From positions 4,180,001 through 4,244,000 of the forward strand of contig NZ_CP119968.1 of NCBI RefSeq assembly GCF_032163395.1: DNA of 64,000 nt, written 5' to 3'. Source of the stretch: Gloeocapsopsis dulcis. Its GTDB lineage: Bacteria; Cyanobacteriota; Cyanobacteriia; Cyanobacteriales; Chroococcidiopsidaceae. Shown here piece by piece: positions 8,730 to 17,748 of the stretch. Below the pieces are notes generated by a model. That model searched no databases and had not been told where the DNA came from. It saw nothing but the letters and a program-made list of their open reading frames with translations. Position 1 is the stretch's first letter. The number at the start of each line of letters is the position of its first letter. A program made the translations under genes and the position numbers.

Positions 8730-9554
8730 TTAACGAATCAGCGTAGGAGTCAGCAGTAACCTTCTGTTTGATTCATCTAAACCATCTTGTTCAATCATGT
8801 TAGGTAAGTCTTGAATAATTTGAGAACACTGTTTGATAAAAGCAGCAGCCCACTCTTTTATCCACCGATGTTGTAACGCACTGACAGTTTCTGTACTTAT
8901 ACCAGAAAACGTAATTTCAGCAGAACGATTAATCTGAAATTTGTCTAACCACTCAACGTTAGGGCGAGTTAACTGCCAATAGTTGGCAATGAGCTTGGAA
9001 CCCATGTAATTACTACTGAATTTACTTAAACAATTTAGTGCTTTGAGTAACTCCTCTATCGTAGAGTTTACTTCTTCTGAAGCAACATGGGAAGAGTTAC
9101 CAGTGACGTATGACTCAGTAGTTCCAGTAGTTACAACTCCTTTAGGTTGAGGAATAATTTCTGTTAAAAGCTTAAATGTTGTAATCGTATCGTCTATATT
9201 TTTCTGCAACTCACTTTTAAGTTGCTTAGCTGCCAATTCCCGTAGTTTGTTTGCAGCAATATCAGCATTGGTTAAAACTAAAAATCTCAGGTTATCATTT
9301 AACTTATAGGAATAGGCATAATATCCCATGACTTGAAAATCAAAAAGCTCAGCTCCTTCAGGAATTTTTGTAATATTTTCCCGAATACTCTGGGTTAAAG
9401 TATACTTTTTATGCCACTCTAAGTTTTGCTGTTTGATATAAAAATAGGGTAATGCTTGCCCCTTAATTAAGGCAACTCCTAAAACTCCTGGTATTTTCAA
9501 AAAATCATGGATAAATTCCTGATTCATAAGATGAAATAATAAGTATTTTAGCAA
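8730..9554 (-). CDS. Conserved hypothetical protein, possibly roadblock/LC7-like N-terminus
   Basis: 274 residues, or 265 if the second Met (9527) is the start. The N-terminal ~100 residues (FLKIPGVLGVALIKGQALPY, then FDFQVMGYYAYSYKLNDNLR and FLVLTNADI) resemble the alternating strand/helix layout of roadblock/LC7 or profilin-like sensor domains. A linker rich in T, S and V separates it from a helical C-terminal part. No catalytic motif is visible. It lies between a ferredoxin gene and the SpkG-like kinase on the same strand and may connect the PAP operon to the kinase. I do not recall a counterpart at this place in the Synechocystis operon. Confidence 0.65.
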   Translation of the reverse strand: MLKYLLFHLMNQEFIHDFLKIPGVLGVALIKGQALPYFYIKQQNLEWHKKYTLTQSIRENITKIPEGAELFDFQVMGYYAYSYKLNDNLRFLVLTNADIAANKLRELAAKQLKSELQKNIDDTITTFKLLTEIIPQPKGVVTTGTTESYVTGNSSHVASEEVNSTIEELLKALNCLSKFSSNYMGSKLIANYWQLTRPNVEWLDKFQINRSAEITFSGISTETVSALQHRWIKEWAAAFIKQCSQIIQDLPNMIEQDGLDESNRRLLLTPTLIR

Positions 9555-9972
9555 AAATCAGATGGATTTTATTATTGTAGCCTTTAAGTTATATTTTCTG
9601 ATTTTGTTAATTAAATTCATTACATTTTTTGCCACTAATTTAATTAGTTAATCAACAAAAATAATCTCAATAACTTTTGAATGGTACACCAGTATTTGAT
9701 AAGCATTGAGTAATTTATTACTAATTTTAAATTAGCTAACTAAAAAAGGATTTTAAAACCATCATTATTTCATCGATAATTCCGAATCAGAAGCAAAACT
9801 TTAATTAATTTTTTTTCAAAAATATCAAAAACAAATTTGCAATATAAAGCAGAGTATAACACTTCTAGTTATACCAATTTGAAAAAAGGTTGCGACAAAT
9901 CATGATTCTCTAATTTTTTCTCTCCCCCAGCTCACTCATATGCAGCAACCTTAAGGCAACATAGTATTAACC
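9555..9972. other. AT-rich intergenic region within the PAP gene cluster
   Basis: 418 bp with long A/T runs and no credible coding frame. It separates the ferredoxin gene from the downstream hypothetical and kinase genes, so those two may have their own promoter. No clear terminator hairpin is visible. Confidence 0.6.
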
Positions 9973-10299
9973 CTAGTAAAGTTCAAACAACTCATCTTCC
10001 TGGTGAGTTTGGATGACGCAATCAGACATAGGATAAGCTCTACAAGTGAGTGCAAATCCAGCCTTAAGTTCTTTTTCTTTTAGGAAAGAATGATCGGATT
10101 GGTCAACTGAACCTTCTATAATCCTGCCAGTACAAACAACGCAAGCACCTGCACGGCAAGCATAGGGTAGTTCGACATTCTGCTCCTCAGCAGCATCAAG
10201 AATGTACTCGTTCTCACAAACTTCAATCGTAGTTTTTAATCTTTTTGCTTCGTTAACTAACGTAACTTTGTAAGTTTTGTCACCTTTTCTATTAAACAT
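9973..10299 (-). CDS. Plant-type [2Fe-2S] ferredoxin (slr0150-like)
   Basis: 108 residues. The cluster motif is CRAGACVVC (C-x4-C-x2-C) with the fourth Cys in FALTCRAYP, as in PetF-type ferredoxins. The acidic C-terminus ([10 protein letters not shown]) is typical of a photosynthetic electron donor. The Shine-Dalgarno AAGGAAG precedes the ATG by about 5 nt. It is part of the PAP-type operon, where it presumably supplies electrons for a photosystem assembly or repair step; the partner is unknown. Confidence 0.92.
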   Translation of the reverse strand: MFNRKGDKTYKVTLVNEAKRLKTTIEVCENEYILDAAEEQNVELPYACRAGACVVCTGRIIEGSVDQSDHSFLKEKELKAGFALTCRAYPMSDCVIQTHQEDELFELY

Positions 10300-10354
10300 T
10301 TTTGCTTCCTTATGTAGTTATATTTTGCAATTAGCATCAACAATCAAAATAAAT

Positions 10355-11119
10355 TCAAGAAAATAAATACTTAACTGCTGCTTGTTGAGGAACTTCAGTT
10401 GTGGGTTGCACACTCAACTCGTGAATCTTCTTGCTCAGATCCCTTGCGGTGTGATAGTTAGCAATATCCGCTTCTTCAAAAAAGTATTTTGCAGCTTCGC
10501 GCAAATCTGTAACTGCTCCCTTTTTATCTCCTAGGTCAGCACGAATAAGCCCGCGATTGTGATAGGCTTGGGCATAGCTAGGATTGTTACGAATAGCTTC
10601 AGTGTAGTCTCCAATCGCCCCCTGCTTATCTCCTAAGCATTGATAGACAACACCTCGGTTGTAGTAAGCTTCGGCATACTGAGGATTGATACGAACAGTC
10701 TGGGTGTAAGTCTCAATCTTTTGCAAGTAATCTACTAGCTCTGCAATTTTTGTCTGCTCGTTATTAAGGCTCTTGCTGTAATCCTGTAGATTATTCATAT
10801 CTTGACCCAAGGTAGTGGTTAGTTGCTTTACCTGTGCTACTTGCTCAGTTAGCATCTCAAATTTAGTCTGGGTTTCAATTTTTTCTTGTACACTCTGGGC
10901 GATCGCAGTTTGATGACTCTGCTGGATGCCATCAATAAGCTGTTTGCGGTTGACGAGATTTAGCGCCACGGCTAATGATAGTGGAATAGAGGCAAATGCA
11001 ACTTGTTGGGAAACTACACATACAAGTGAACCGCCAATAGAACCAAGCACCGACAGAGTTTCTGCAATTTCTAACCAATGGGAATTTTTAATATTTGATG
11101 GAATTAAACGTCTTTGCAT
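10355..11119 (-). CDS. Membrane-anchored TPR protein (slr0151-like)
   Basis: 254 residues. The N-terminus has two short hydrophobic stretches (LSVLGSIGGSLVCVVSQQ, VAFASIPLSLAVAL) giving a membrane hairpin. Residues about 65-140 are coiled-coil (QEKIETQTKFEMLTEQVAQV). Two to three TPR motifs follow (AEAYYNRGVVYQCLGDKQGA, AQAYHNRGLIRADLGDKKGA). This layout matches the TPR member of the cyanobacterial PAP operon, linked in Synechocystis to PSII repair. Compared with my recollection of Synechocystis, this gene and the following ferredoxin are in swapped order. Confidence 0.8.
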   Translation of the reverse strand: MQRRLIPSNIKNSHWLEIAETLSVLGSIGGSLVCVVSQQVAFASIPLSLAVALNLVNRKQLIDGIQQSHQTAIAQSVQEKIETQTKFEMLTEQVAQVKQLTTTLGQDMNNLQDYSKSLNNEQTKIAELVDYLQKIETYTQTVRINPQYAEAYYNRGVVYQCLGDKQGAIGDYTEAIRNNPSYAQAYHNRGLIRADLGDKKGAVTDLREAAKYFFEEADIANYHTARDLSKKIHELSVQPTTEVPQQAAVKYLFS

Positions 11120-11270
11120 AGTGTCAAAATACCTTTAAGTAATTTCTCCAAGGAGGCTGAGATAGCCTTGCTGCTCCTTCAGGTGTCTGAATATATGTGT
11201 TCCTGCGTTCAAACGAGCGCCTACTTGCCAGCCACAAGCACCAATGAACGCGCCTTGAAAATCAGCCATA

Positions 11271-11738
11271 CTAGCTTAGTAGGATGTAGTTAAGTTCCAA
11301 AATGGGAGAAAATAAAGCTGTTTCCTGGAGAGTAAGATACTGCTGAATGACCTCTGGCATCAATGTAAAGGTTGTCTTGCAGGTGCGGTCAAACTGATAA
11401 GACTTGGCGATCGTGTTGTGCCAAAGTAAAAGACCTTCGCGTAGACGCTCCTGATCGTTGAATAACAATGCAGCAGCCGCATAACGTAACAGTTGTACGA
11501 TATCCCTTCTCCATGTTTCTGTGAAATCCCCAGTAGCACTACAAAATAAGTTGGGGTCAAGGGCGCGCATTTTTGCTTCTACTTGGCTAATGATTTCTGC
11601 TTCGGCAGATCGAATCTTCTCATAGGCACTTACACGCTGATCTAAAGACTGAAAATAGTTTTTGAGAAACTGGAGTTGCTCAGCTTTGGCATAGCAACCA
11701 TCGGCTTCTATACTTAAGCGGGTTAGTTGTGTCAACAT
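11271..11738 (-). CDS. Phycobilisome-like helical protein of the PAP operon (slr0149-like)
   Basis: 155 residues, mostly helical. The start LTRLSIEADGCYAKAEQLQF and the central block YEKIRSAEAEIISQVEAKMR resemble the globin-like fold of phycobiliprotein subunits, but no Cys sits at a standard bilin attachment position that I can identify. The DNA has a good ribosome site (AGGAAAG) before the ATG. It is flanked by the two ferredoxin-side genes of the operon. It is probably a structural or scaffold partner in photosystem assembly. Its relation to the protein at 13033-13509 (same size and similar layout) suggests an old duplication. Confidence 0.75.
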   Translation of the reverse strand: MLTQLTRLSIEADGCYAKAEQLQFLKNYFQSLDQRVSAYEKIRSAEAEIISQVEAKMRALDPNLFCSATGDFTETWRRDIVQLLRYAAAALLFNDQERLREGLLLWHNTIAKSYQFDRTCKTTFTLMPEVIQQYLTLQETALFSPILELNYILLS

Positions 11739-11771
11739 GGATTTTTCTTTCCTAAGTAAACGTCTCTGTTC

Positions 11772-12254
11772 TTAAGCTTCACGGGTGCGGGCAAGAAAAT
11801 CTCCTACGGAAGTGCGAGTCTCCTGGAGTTGGCTAATCATAGAACGGGTAATCAACTTACCAGCTTCCACCAAAACCTTGCCGCTAAGGGGATGAAGGAT
11901 ATTTTGCTCTGCACGGCGACCAATCAGTGCTTCAATATCATCAATTGCGTTAACATGCACTCCAGAAGGGATCTCAATCACAACACCTTCACCCATGACT
12001 CGCGCTTGGCAGGCAAGGCGAGAATTCGGTTGAGCTGTCGCGATCGCCTCTAGTGTCCGCTTCTCTCGACGATTAAGCGGAGAAAGACTTTCCATGCCTT
12101 CTTTGATGTAAACATGACAGGTAGAGCACATGCCTCTGCCGTCACACTCTGGAAGAATATTTAATTCTTGTTCCAGTACGCCAGTTAGAAGGTTGTCGTT
12201 GGTTCTGAGTACTGTCTCTTGAGTAGTAGGTTCTAGCTTGACAATTTTGACCAT
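11772..12254 (-). CDS. [2Fe-2S] ferredoxin with C-terminal extension (slr0148-like)
   Basis: 160 residues. The cluster motif is CDGRGMCSTC (C-x5-C-x2-C) with a fourth Cys in RLACQARVMG, the spacing of adrenodoxin-type rather than plant-type ferredoxins. A ~60-residue extension (ALIGRRAEQNILHPLSGKVL onward) follows the ferredoxin core. It is the second ferredoxin of the PAP operon, so the operon carries two different [2Fe-2S] types that are unlikely to be interchangeable. Confidence 0.9.
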   Translation of the reverse strand: MVKIVKLEPTTQETVLRTNDNLLTGVLEQELNILPECDGRGMCSTCHVYIKEGMESLSPLNRREKRTLEAIATAQPNSRLACQARVMGEGVVIEIPSGVHVNAIDDIEALIGRRAEQNILHPLSGKVLVEAGKLITRSMISQLQETRTSVGDFLARTREA

Positions 12255-12334
12255 GTTTTGGACTCCTTTTCTCTATTTCTTGGCTACGCCAACAGCATCC
12301 ATAAAGTTGATAGTACCCAAGTTTTCAAGAATAA

Positions 12335-12997
12335 TTAGGTTTTACTTCTACACAGTCGAGCCATGACAGTTTCATGCTCATGTTTCTCCTCTAACCACAC
12401 TTGTGCAGGTTTGAGGCGCTCCGGCATCCCTAAAACAAAGCGGTTGCAATCAGCTTCTAAGGATTCACAGGAGGTTTGTACGCAGTGGAGTTGTCGTCCA
12501 GTGAGTTGGCTAAAGAAAGCACTCAGTATGCCTGCTTCCAAAAAACACGCTGGTTGTGCTCCCTGCGGAGCTTGCTGAGCAAAGGGAGAGTTCCAGATCT
12601 TCACAACTAGAAACCCCTGCTGGTAGTAGCTCATGTCAAAGTCAAAAGTACCCCAGCCGTGGGTTTTCCAACATTGTTTGAGACACTGAAGTAACTCCAC
12701 CATCTCCATCTCAGCGAGTGGCTTGCCATAGTAGTCACTAACTTCTTCAACAAAGCGAGCATAGAAGTTCTTGCCCCACCAACGACCGCAGTTGAAAAGT
12801 ACCACACCCGCAGCTTGACCTGTCTCTTGTTCGATGCCAGCATAAATAGCCTGAACTAGAGTTTCTGGTAAAGCCAAAAGGCGATCGCCTCGACGGTTTT
12901 CGATCAAGCCTGCTTCAAAATCACCTTTGATGTAAGCATCCGTGGCAAAGTAGTTTCCTGGTAAGCGTTGTTTAAGTAAATCGACAATAGCAATCAT
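12335..12997 (-). CDS. V4R domain protein (slr0147-like)
   Basis: 220 residues with the V4R (4-vinyl reductase) small-molecule binding fold: LEAGILSAFFSQLTGRQLHC, CESLEADCNRFVLG and an upstream VVLFNCGRWWGKNF. V4R domains bind hydrocarbon-like ligands; in photosynthetic bacteria they are associated with bacteriochlorophyll biosynthesis (BchJ). In the PAP operon they are thought to act in pigment handling or assembly rather than as proven reductases. It is paralogous to the first gene of the operon (14026-14754). Confidence 0.85.
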   Translation of the reverse strand: MIAIVDLLKQRLPGNYFATDAYIKGDFEAGLIENRRGDRLLALPETLVQAIYAGIEQETGQAAGVVLFNCGRWWGKNFYARFVEEVSDYYGKPLAEMEMVELLQCLKQCWKTHGWGTFDFDMSYYQQGFLVVKIWNSPFAQQAPQGAQPACFLEAGILSAFFSQLTGRQLHCVQTSCESLEADCNRFVLGMPERLKPAQVWLEEKHEHETVMARLCRSKT

Positions 12998-13032
12998 AAG
13001 CAGTCTCCTACTACAAAGTTTTGATAATATTC

Positions 13033-13509
13033 CTACAACTGAGTTAAAGCACTTGACCTCAAGAGGGTAGTTTCAGCTTGCTCTAGAAAAGGTTGTAATA
13101 AAGCTAACTGTTGCTCAGTAAGAAGTTCCTTTAGTTGAGTCTGCAATAACTGATACAGCCTCATTTCAATCTCTTGTGTTTGATGAGCTTGCACCAATTC
13201 TGTCAGCCATTCCAGCAGTCGTCGCTGGAGAAATTCTTGGTTATTTAGTAGCATAGCCATGGCGCAGTAGCGTAAGACCGAGAGCCAGCGTTTCAGGGTT
13301 CGCTCTAAAGTTTCTTGCTGTTGGGGAAAGGTCTTTAAGAGTTGATCGGCGATGGGTTGGAAGATAACTACCTCTTGCTCGCACAATAACTCATAGGTTT
13401 CTAAGCGCGCTTGCAAGGATGAAACATGATACTTAAAAGTCTTAATTTCCTCTGGCTTCAGATAGCAATCTTCTGCCTCATAAAGTAACGTTTTGATTTC
13501 TGGATGCAT
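13033..13509 (-). CDS. Phycobilisome-like helical protein of the PAP operon (slr0146-like)
   Basis: 158 residues, almost entirely helical and rich in Leu, Glu and Gln. It shares layout with the protein at 11271-11738: an N-terminal EAEDCYLKPEEIKTFKYH, a central YELLCEQEVVIFQPIADQLL, then LRYCAMAMLLNNQEFLQRRL. The last block corresponds to LRYAAAALLFNDQERLREGL in the paralogue, which supports common origin. No bilin-binding Cys motif was identified. Its position between the repeat protein and the second V4R protein matches the Synechocystis order. Confidence 0.75.
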   Translation of the reverse strand: MHPEIKTLLYEAEDCYLKPEEIKTFKYHVSSLQARLETYELLCEQEVVIFQPIADQLLKTFPQQQETLERTLKRWLSVLRYCAMAMLLNNQEFLQRRLLEWLTELVQAHQTQEIEMRLYQLLQTQLKELLTEQQLALLQPFLEQAETTLLRSSALTQL

Positions 13510-13519
13510 ATTTTTAACT

Positions 13520-14029
13520 CTAAAATAGCTCGGACAGATCTGTTAATGTGGTTGTGACTAGCCCTTTCAGAGTGGGTTCTGAAGTAGACAAGTCGTTTGG
13601 TAGAGAACCTATTTCGGGATTACCTTCCCAAGGAAGAAACTGGAAAAACTCTCTCACCTGGAAAGTTAAGTGCATAGATGAATCTGCAAGATGCCAGGTA
13701 CGCTCTAACCGTTGACCTTGCCAATGACAAAGGCTAAAGAATTCTTGTACTGACAGGCACTGCCAGGAAGTATGATGATTCGCGATCGCTGCTTCCGCTT
13801 GCAGGGTTAAATACAGAGATGGGTCTAAGTGCTGCCAGTTGTCCTCTAACACTTGCCCTTGCCAATTACAAAGGCTAAAAAACTGTTGTACTGATAGGCT
13901 CTGCCACAGGGTTGAATTCAGAGGCTGGTTTGGGTACTGCCAGTAGTTCTCTAATGCTTGCCCTTGCCAGTTACAAAGGCTAAAAAACTGCTGTACTGAT
14001 AGACACGACCAGGAATCCTGACTGCTCAT
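13520..14029 (-). CDS. Trp-rich internal-repeat protein of the PAP operon (slr0145-like)
   Basis: 169 residues containing three near-identical 24-residue units (about 7-30, 42-65, 89-112) built on LSVQQFFSLCNWQGQ-LE--W, plus a decayed fourth (VREFFQFLPWEGN, about 125-137). The DNA is also repeated around 13740, 13860 and 13975, so the copies arose by recent duplication. Each unit carries one Cys and three Trp. Function is unknown. The start codon overlaps the stop of the upstream V4R gene by 4 bp, indicating translational coupling. Confidence 0.8.
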   Translation of the reverse strand: MSSQDSWSCLSVQQFFSLCNWQGQALENYWQYPNQPLNSTLWQSLSVQQFFSLCNWQGQVLEDNWQHLDPSLYLTLQAEAAIANHHTSWQCLSVQEFFSLCHWQGQRLERTWHLADSSMHLTFQVREFFQFLPWEGNPEIGSLPNDLSTSEPTLKGLVTTTLTDLSELF

Positions 14030-14754
14030 CTCAGTCGCTCCCCACTCTGCAGTCGCTTTTCAATGTCTCGTGCTGTAGCACCTTCGTTCTGCCAAAAGGT
14101 TGCGGCATCAATGCGATCTTGTTTACCCAGGAGAAATTTACAGTAGGTTTCGCCCATCGAGTAGCATTGGATTTCGATACAGCTTAACGGTTTTTTTACT
14201 AAATCACTAAAAAATCCAGCAAACAAACCTGCATATAGATGACACACGGGTTTACCAACATCACCTAAAGTACGCGCGACTGCTGAATCAAAGATGTTGA
14301 CAAACGTAAATCCATTCTTCTGGTCACTCATGTCTACTTCCCAGTTTCCCCATCCTTGGGCAACGAAAGGCCACCACCAAGCCTCTAGCAGGAACGCTGA
14401 ATTGACTTCACTAACGCTCTTCTCGTACTCCTTTTCAAACCATTGCTGGAAAAAACTGGCATCTTTACTACCCCACTGGTAGCCAATGTTGTACATGACT
14501 ACTGTGGAAGCACTACCTACTTCTTCTTCTAAGCCCTCTATTAAACCGATGATGAAATCTTCGCTAGTAAAAATATTACGGGTTTCATTCCAGTCAGTAA
14601 CTGTTCCGACATCAGGTTGAAAATGGAAAAAATCATCAAAACTATAATGATCGTGCTTTTTGGGGTACTTTTGTTTTAGAGAATGTTCTAATTTGAAAGC
14701 AAGCTTCTGTTTAGCAGTGACAACCATGTTTGTAGAAGTAACGACCATGTACAA
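14026..14754 (-). CDS. V4R domain protein, first gene of the PAP operon (slr0144-like)
   Basis: 242 residues. The C-terminal two thirds is the V4R domain (HLYAGLFAGFFSDLVKKPLS, CIEIQCYSMGETYCKFLLG; upstream VVMYNIGYQWGSKD), probably binding a hydrophobic or tetrapyrrole-related ligand. It heads a same-strand cluster of eight close genes down to 9973 followed by the kinase region. In Synechocystis the operon is described as promoting photosystem II assembly. The 918-bp upstream region is shared with the divergent cyanobacteriochrome kinase. Confidence 0.87.
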   Translation of the reverse strand: MYMVVTSTNMVVTAKQKLAFKLEHSLKQKYPKKHDHYSFDDFFHFQPDVGTVTDWNETRNIFTSEDFIIGLIEGLEEEVGSASTVVMYNIGYQWGSKDASFFQQWFEKEYEKSVSEVNSAFLLEAWWWPFVAQGWGNWEVDMSDQKNGFTFVNIFDSAVARTLGDVGKPVCHLYAGLFAGFFSDLVKKPLSCIEIQCYSMGETYCKFLLGKQDRIDAATFWQNEGATARDIEKRLQSGERLR

Positions 14755-15672
14755 AGTACTCCTGTGAAAATGAGTAGGTAATCTACTTATTGTTTATAAA
14801 CCAGATGATAACCAAGTGTAATTCTATGAATTTGACGTTTCTTAGACAGTTGGTTGGTGTTAATATATGACCTTATTTCTAACTTTGCTTGTTTGTTGTT
14901 ACATCGATAAAACTACTAGCTTTTTGGATGTTAAGTTTATTTAAATACGTAATTATACTGGATATATAGTGTTTTTTTACTCATTTGCTTTAGTTAATGG
15001 CGCAACAGGTTAATAGCCATTGTTATGGATGTGTCAACAATATCAATATCGTTCCAAGTCTTTTTATCTTTTTAATCTTGCTTAGGAAGCGGTTTTACAG
15101 TTTCTTTTTCAAATGATATATCAGCATTAATACAGGTAGTCATTATAACTTTGTTGAAAATTCCGTATATACACCATTTTCTACCTTTGTGCTTTATTTT
15201 ATAGTGAAGTAAATAATTTTTTGCTTTTTTGTTGCTAAAAGTAGAACTTGAATTTATGGAGGTTAACCTAACACTTAAAATACACAAGTAATAACAAACA
15301 TGAGCTTCCAAATCCAATATTTCAGTAATAGTTTATTTTAGGTTTTACCTTTTAATTGATTTAAATTTTATATTTTGATGGTGAATAAATGGCTTAAAAA
15401 TAAAAATATATTTGCAGTAAAATAAAACTTTAATTTCCTGGCAATCCCCCAATTCTTTGTATAAACCCTATACTTTCCCACGTTTTTGCAACGTAAAAAC
15501 TTAACAAGATTGGTATTTTACCAAGCTAAACAAGCGAATAATCTTGTAATGTGAATTGAACTAAACCAACAAAAGTATTCGTCCTGTGCTTGAAGGAACT
15601 TTCCTTCTGACTAAACAAGGCTCAATTCTTCATAGGATCTTGACGTCAAGTTTCTCCTGAGCGAGACCGTAA
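14755..15672. other. Long AT-rich divergent intergenic region
   Basis: 918 bp between the PAP operon and the cyanobacteriochrome kinase, strongly AT-rich. A minus-strand open frame at 15072-15317 has no recognisable domain and is probably chance. The region must hold both divergent promoters and long 5' leaders. I see no tRNA and no clear riboswitch. Confidence 0.6.
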
Positions 15673-17733
15673 ATGGCAGACTATATTCACATGGCAGAAT
15701 CATGCATTAATCACAATAGGCACACAACAGAGCTTGAAAAAGATTACTCCCCCTCCTTTGCAGTGCTTGATGCGGTTAGTACTTTAATAGTTGTACTAGA
15801 TCTGCAAGGTTACATTGTTTACTTTAATCAAGCCTGTGAGAAAACCACCGGTTATTTGTTTAAAGATGTTAAGGGCAGGCATATTTGCGAACTATTCCTT
15901 ATGTCGCAGGAGGTAGAACTAACTGAAATCGTCTGCCAGCAGCTACGAACTGGCGATTTTCCCAATGAGTACCAAGCCTACTGGCTTACAAAAGACGGGA
16001 CTCAGCAACAGGTTGCTTGGTCTAACACCATTTTGAATAATCACGGTTCCGTCAAATATATTGTTTGCAGTGGTACTCAGGTTACCGAACCTCAACTGAT
16101 AAAAACAGTATCAAAACACTGTAGTCAAAGCTCCCAACTACTTGCCGAGATCGCGTTTAAGATCCGCCAGTCTTTGCAGTTGGAGGAAATCCTCCAAACC
16201 GCCGTTACAGAGGTGCGAAATCTGCTTCAGACCGATAGAGTTGTGATTTATCGCTTGTGGTCAAATGGAACTGGCAGCGTGGTGACAGAGGCAGTTGATT
16301 CTGAGTGGTCTGCTATTTTAGGAAAAAATATTACTGATATTTGCTTTGAACAATACGGGTATATTGAGCAGTATCGTCAAGGGCGAATTCGGGCAATTAC
16401 TGATGTAGAGAAGGCTGACATTCAACCTTGTCATGTCGAATTTCTCAAGCAGTTTGATGTGAAGGCAAACCTCGTTGTTCCTATTCTTCACAAGGAAGAA
16501 CTCTGGGGTTTACTGATCGCGCATCAGTGTGCCCATACTCGGCAGTGGACTAGTTTTGAAACTGAACTTTTGAAGCAGCTAGCTGATCAAATAGGCATTG
16601 CCCTTGCCCAAGCCCAACTACTAGAAGCACTACGCGAGAGTGAAGAGCGTTATGCACTTGCGATTCGTGGTGCCAATGACGGAATATGGGATTGGAATCT
16701 GAAAACCAATACGGTCTATTTTTCTTCTGGCTGGAAAGCCATGCTCGGCTACCAGGATCATCAAATTGGCGATCGCATTGATGAATGGTTTAATCGAATC
16801 CATCCTGATGAGCAAGAACACGTTAGGAAGCAATTTGCTGCTCATTTAGAAGGAAACACCCCTAATTTCAAAAGCGAACATCGGATGTTGCATCAAGATG
16901 GCACCTACCGCTGGATGTGTAGTCGCGGGCTTGCTGTTTGGAATGCAGAAGGTAATGCCTGTCGCCTAGTCGGTTCTCAGAAGGATATCAGCGAACGCAA
17001 GTGGGCAGAAGAAGAAATTCTCAAAGCGTTGGAAAAAGAAAAAGAACTTAGCGAACTTAAATCTCGCTTTGTTTCTATGGTTTCCCATGAGTTTCGCACG
17101 CCGCTGACTACAATCTTATCCTCTATCGAGTTGCTGGAATATTACAGCGCTCAGTTAACTGAGAAAGAAAAGCTGGATTTTATGACTCAAATTCGTACCG
17201 CTGTTCAACGGATGACTCAGCTTTTAGATGATGTTTTAGCAATTAACAAAGCAGAAGCAGGAAAACTAGATTTCAACCCAGTTCCCGTTGCTCTAGACAC
17301 TTTCTGCCGCACTTTAGTGAAAGAGATGCAACTCAACAATGGAACTAATCATGTGATTTCTTTTACGAGTCAATGCCAGTATTTAACTGTTTGCATGGAT
17401 GAAAAACTTCTACGGCACATCTTCACTAATTTGCTCTCAAATGCTGTCAAGTATTCACCGCAAGGTAGTACTATCCATTTTGAAGTTAGTTGTCAGAATG
17501 AAGAGGCGATTTTTCAGGTTAAAGATGAGGGGATTGGCATTCCTCCAGAGGAGCAAGAACAATTGTTTGAGCCATTCCATCGAGCTAAAAATGTCGGTAG
17601 TATCCCTGGTACAGGACTTGGGTTATCTATTGTTAAAAGATTAACAAAATTACACGGTGGCAGAATTACGGTTGCTAGTCAAGTCGGAGTTGGTACAACT
17701 TTTATAGTTACTCTTCCTTTTAATTCCTTTTAA
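15673..17733 (+). CDS. Sensor histidine kinase PAS-GAF(cyanobacteriochrome, DXCF type)-PAS-HisKA-HATPase
   Basis: 686 residues, soluble. PAS domains lie at about 30-140 and 325-445. A GAF domain lies at about 155-315. The GAF has the bilin-binding Cys in PCHVEFLKQF (C253-H254), the family block VKANLVVPIL, and a D-I-C-F motif (D222-C224) 29 residues before C253, the position of the second Cys of DXCF cyanobacteriochromes. The kinase has the H-box SHEFRTPLT (H472), an N-box (NLLSNAVKYSP) and a glycine-rich box (GTGLGLSIVKRL). It is probably a blue/green-type photoreceptor. It precedes a response regulator-kinase by 15 bp. Confidence 0.9.
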   Translation: MADYIHMAESCINHNRHTTELEKDYSPSFAVLDAVSTLIVVLDLQGYIVYFNQACEKTTGYLFKDVKGRHICELFLMSQEVELTEIVCQQLRTGDFPNEYQAYWLTKDGTQQQVAWSNTILNNHGSVKYIVCSGTQVTEPQLIKTVSKHCSQSSQLLAEIAFKIRQSLQLEEILQTAVTEVRNLLQTDRVVIYRLWSNGTGSVVTEAVDSEWSAILGKNITDICFEQYGYIEQYRQGRIRAITDVEKADIQPCHVEFLKQFDVKANLVVPILHKEELWGLLIAHQCAHTRQWTSFETELLKQLADQIGIALAQAQLLEALRESEERYALAIRGANDGIWDWNLKTNTVYFSSGWKAMLGYQDHQIGDRIDEWFNRIHPDEQEHVRKQFAAHLEGNTPNFKSEHRMLHQDGTYRWMCSRGLAVWNAEGNACRLVGSQKDISERKWAEEEILKALEKEKELSELKSRFVSMVSHEFRTPLTTILSSIELLEYYSAQLTEKEKLDFMTQIRTAVQRMTQLLDDVLAINKAEAGKLDFNPVPVALDTFCRTLVKEMQLNNGTNHVISFTSQCQYLTVCMDEKLLRHIFTNLLSNAVKYSPQGSTIHFEVSCQNEEAIFQVKDEGIGIPPEEQEQLFEPFHRAKNVGSIPGTGLGLSIVKRLTKLHGGRITVASQVGVGTTFIVTLPFNSF

Positions 17734-17748
17734 TCAAGGTACAAACAA

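Noticed and set aside
9700-9960. Possible terminator or small RNA in the AT-rich gap within the PAP cluster
   Set aside because: No stable hairpin followed by T-run was found by eye.
15072-15317. Minus-strand frame of 81 residues in the long AT-rich spacer
   Set aside because: No domain, low-complexity composition and no ribosome site; probably chance in AT-rich DNA.
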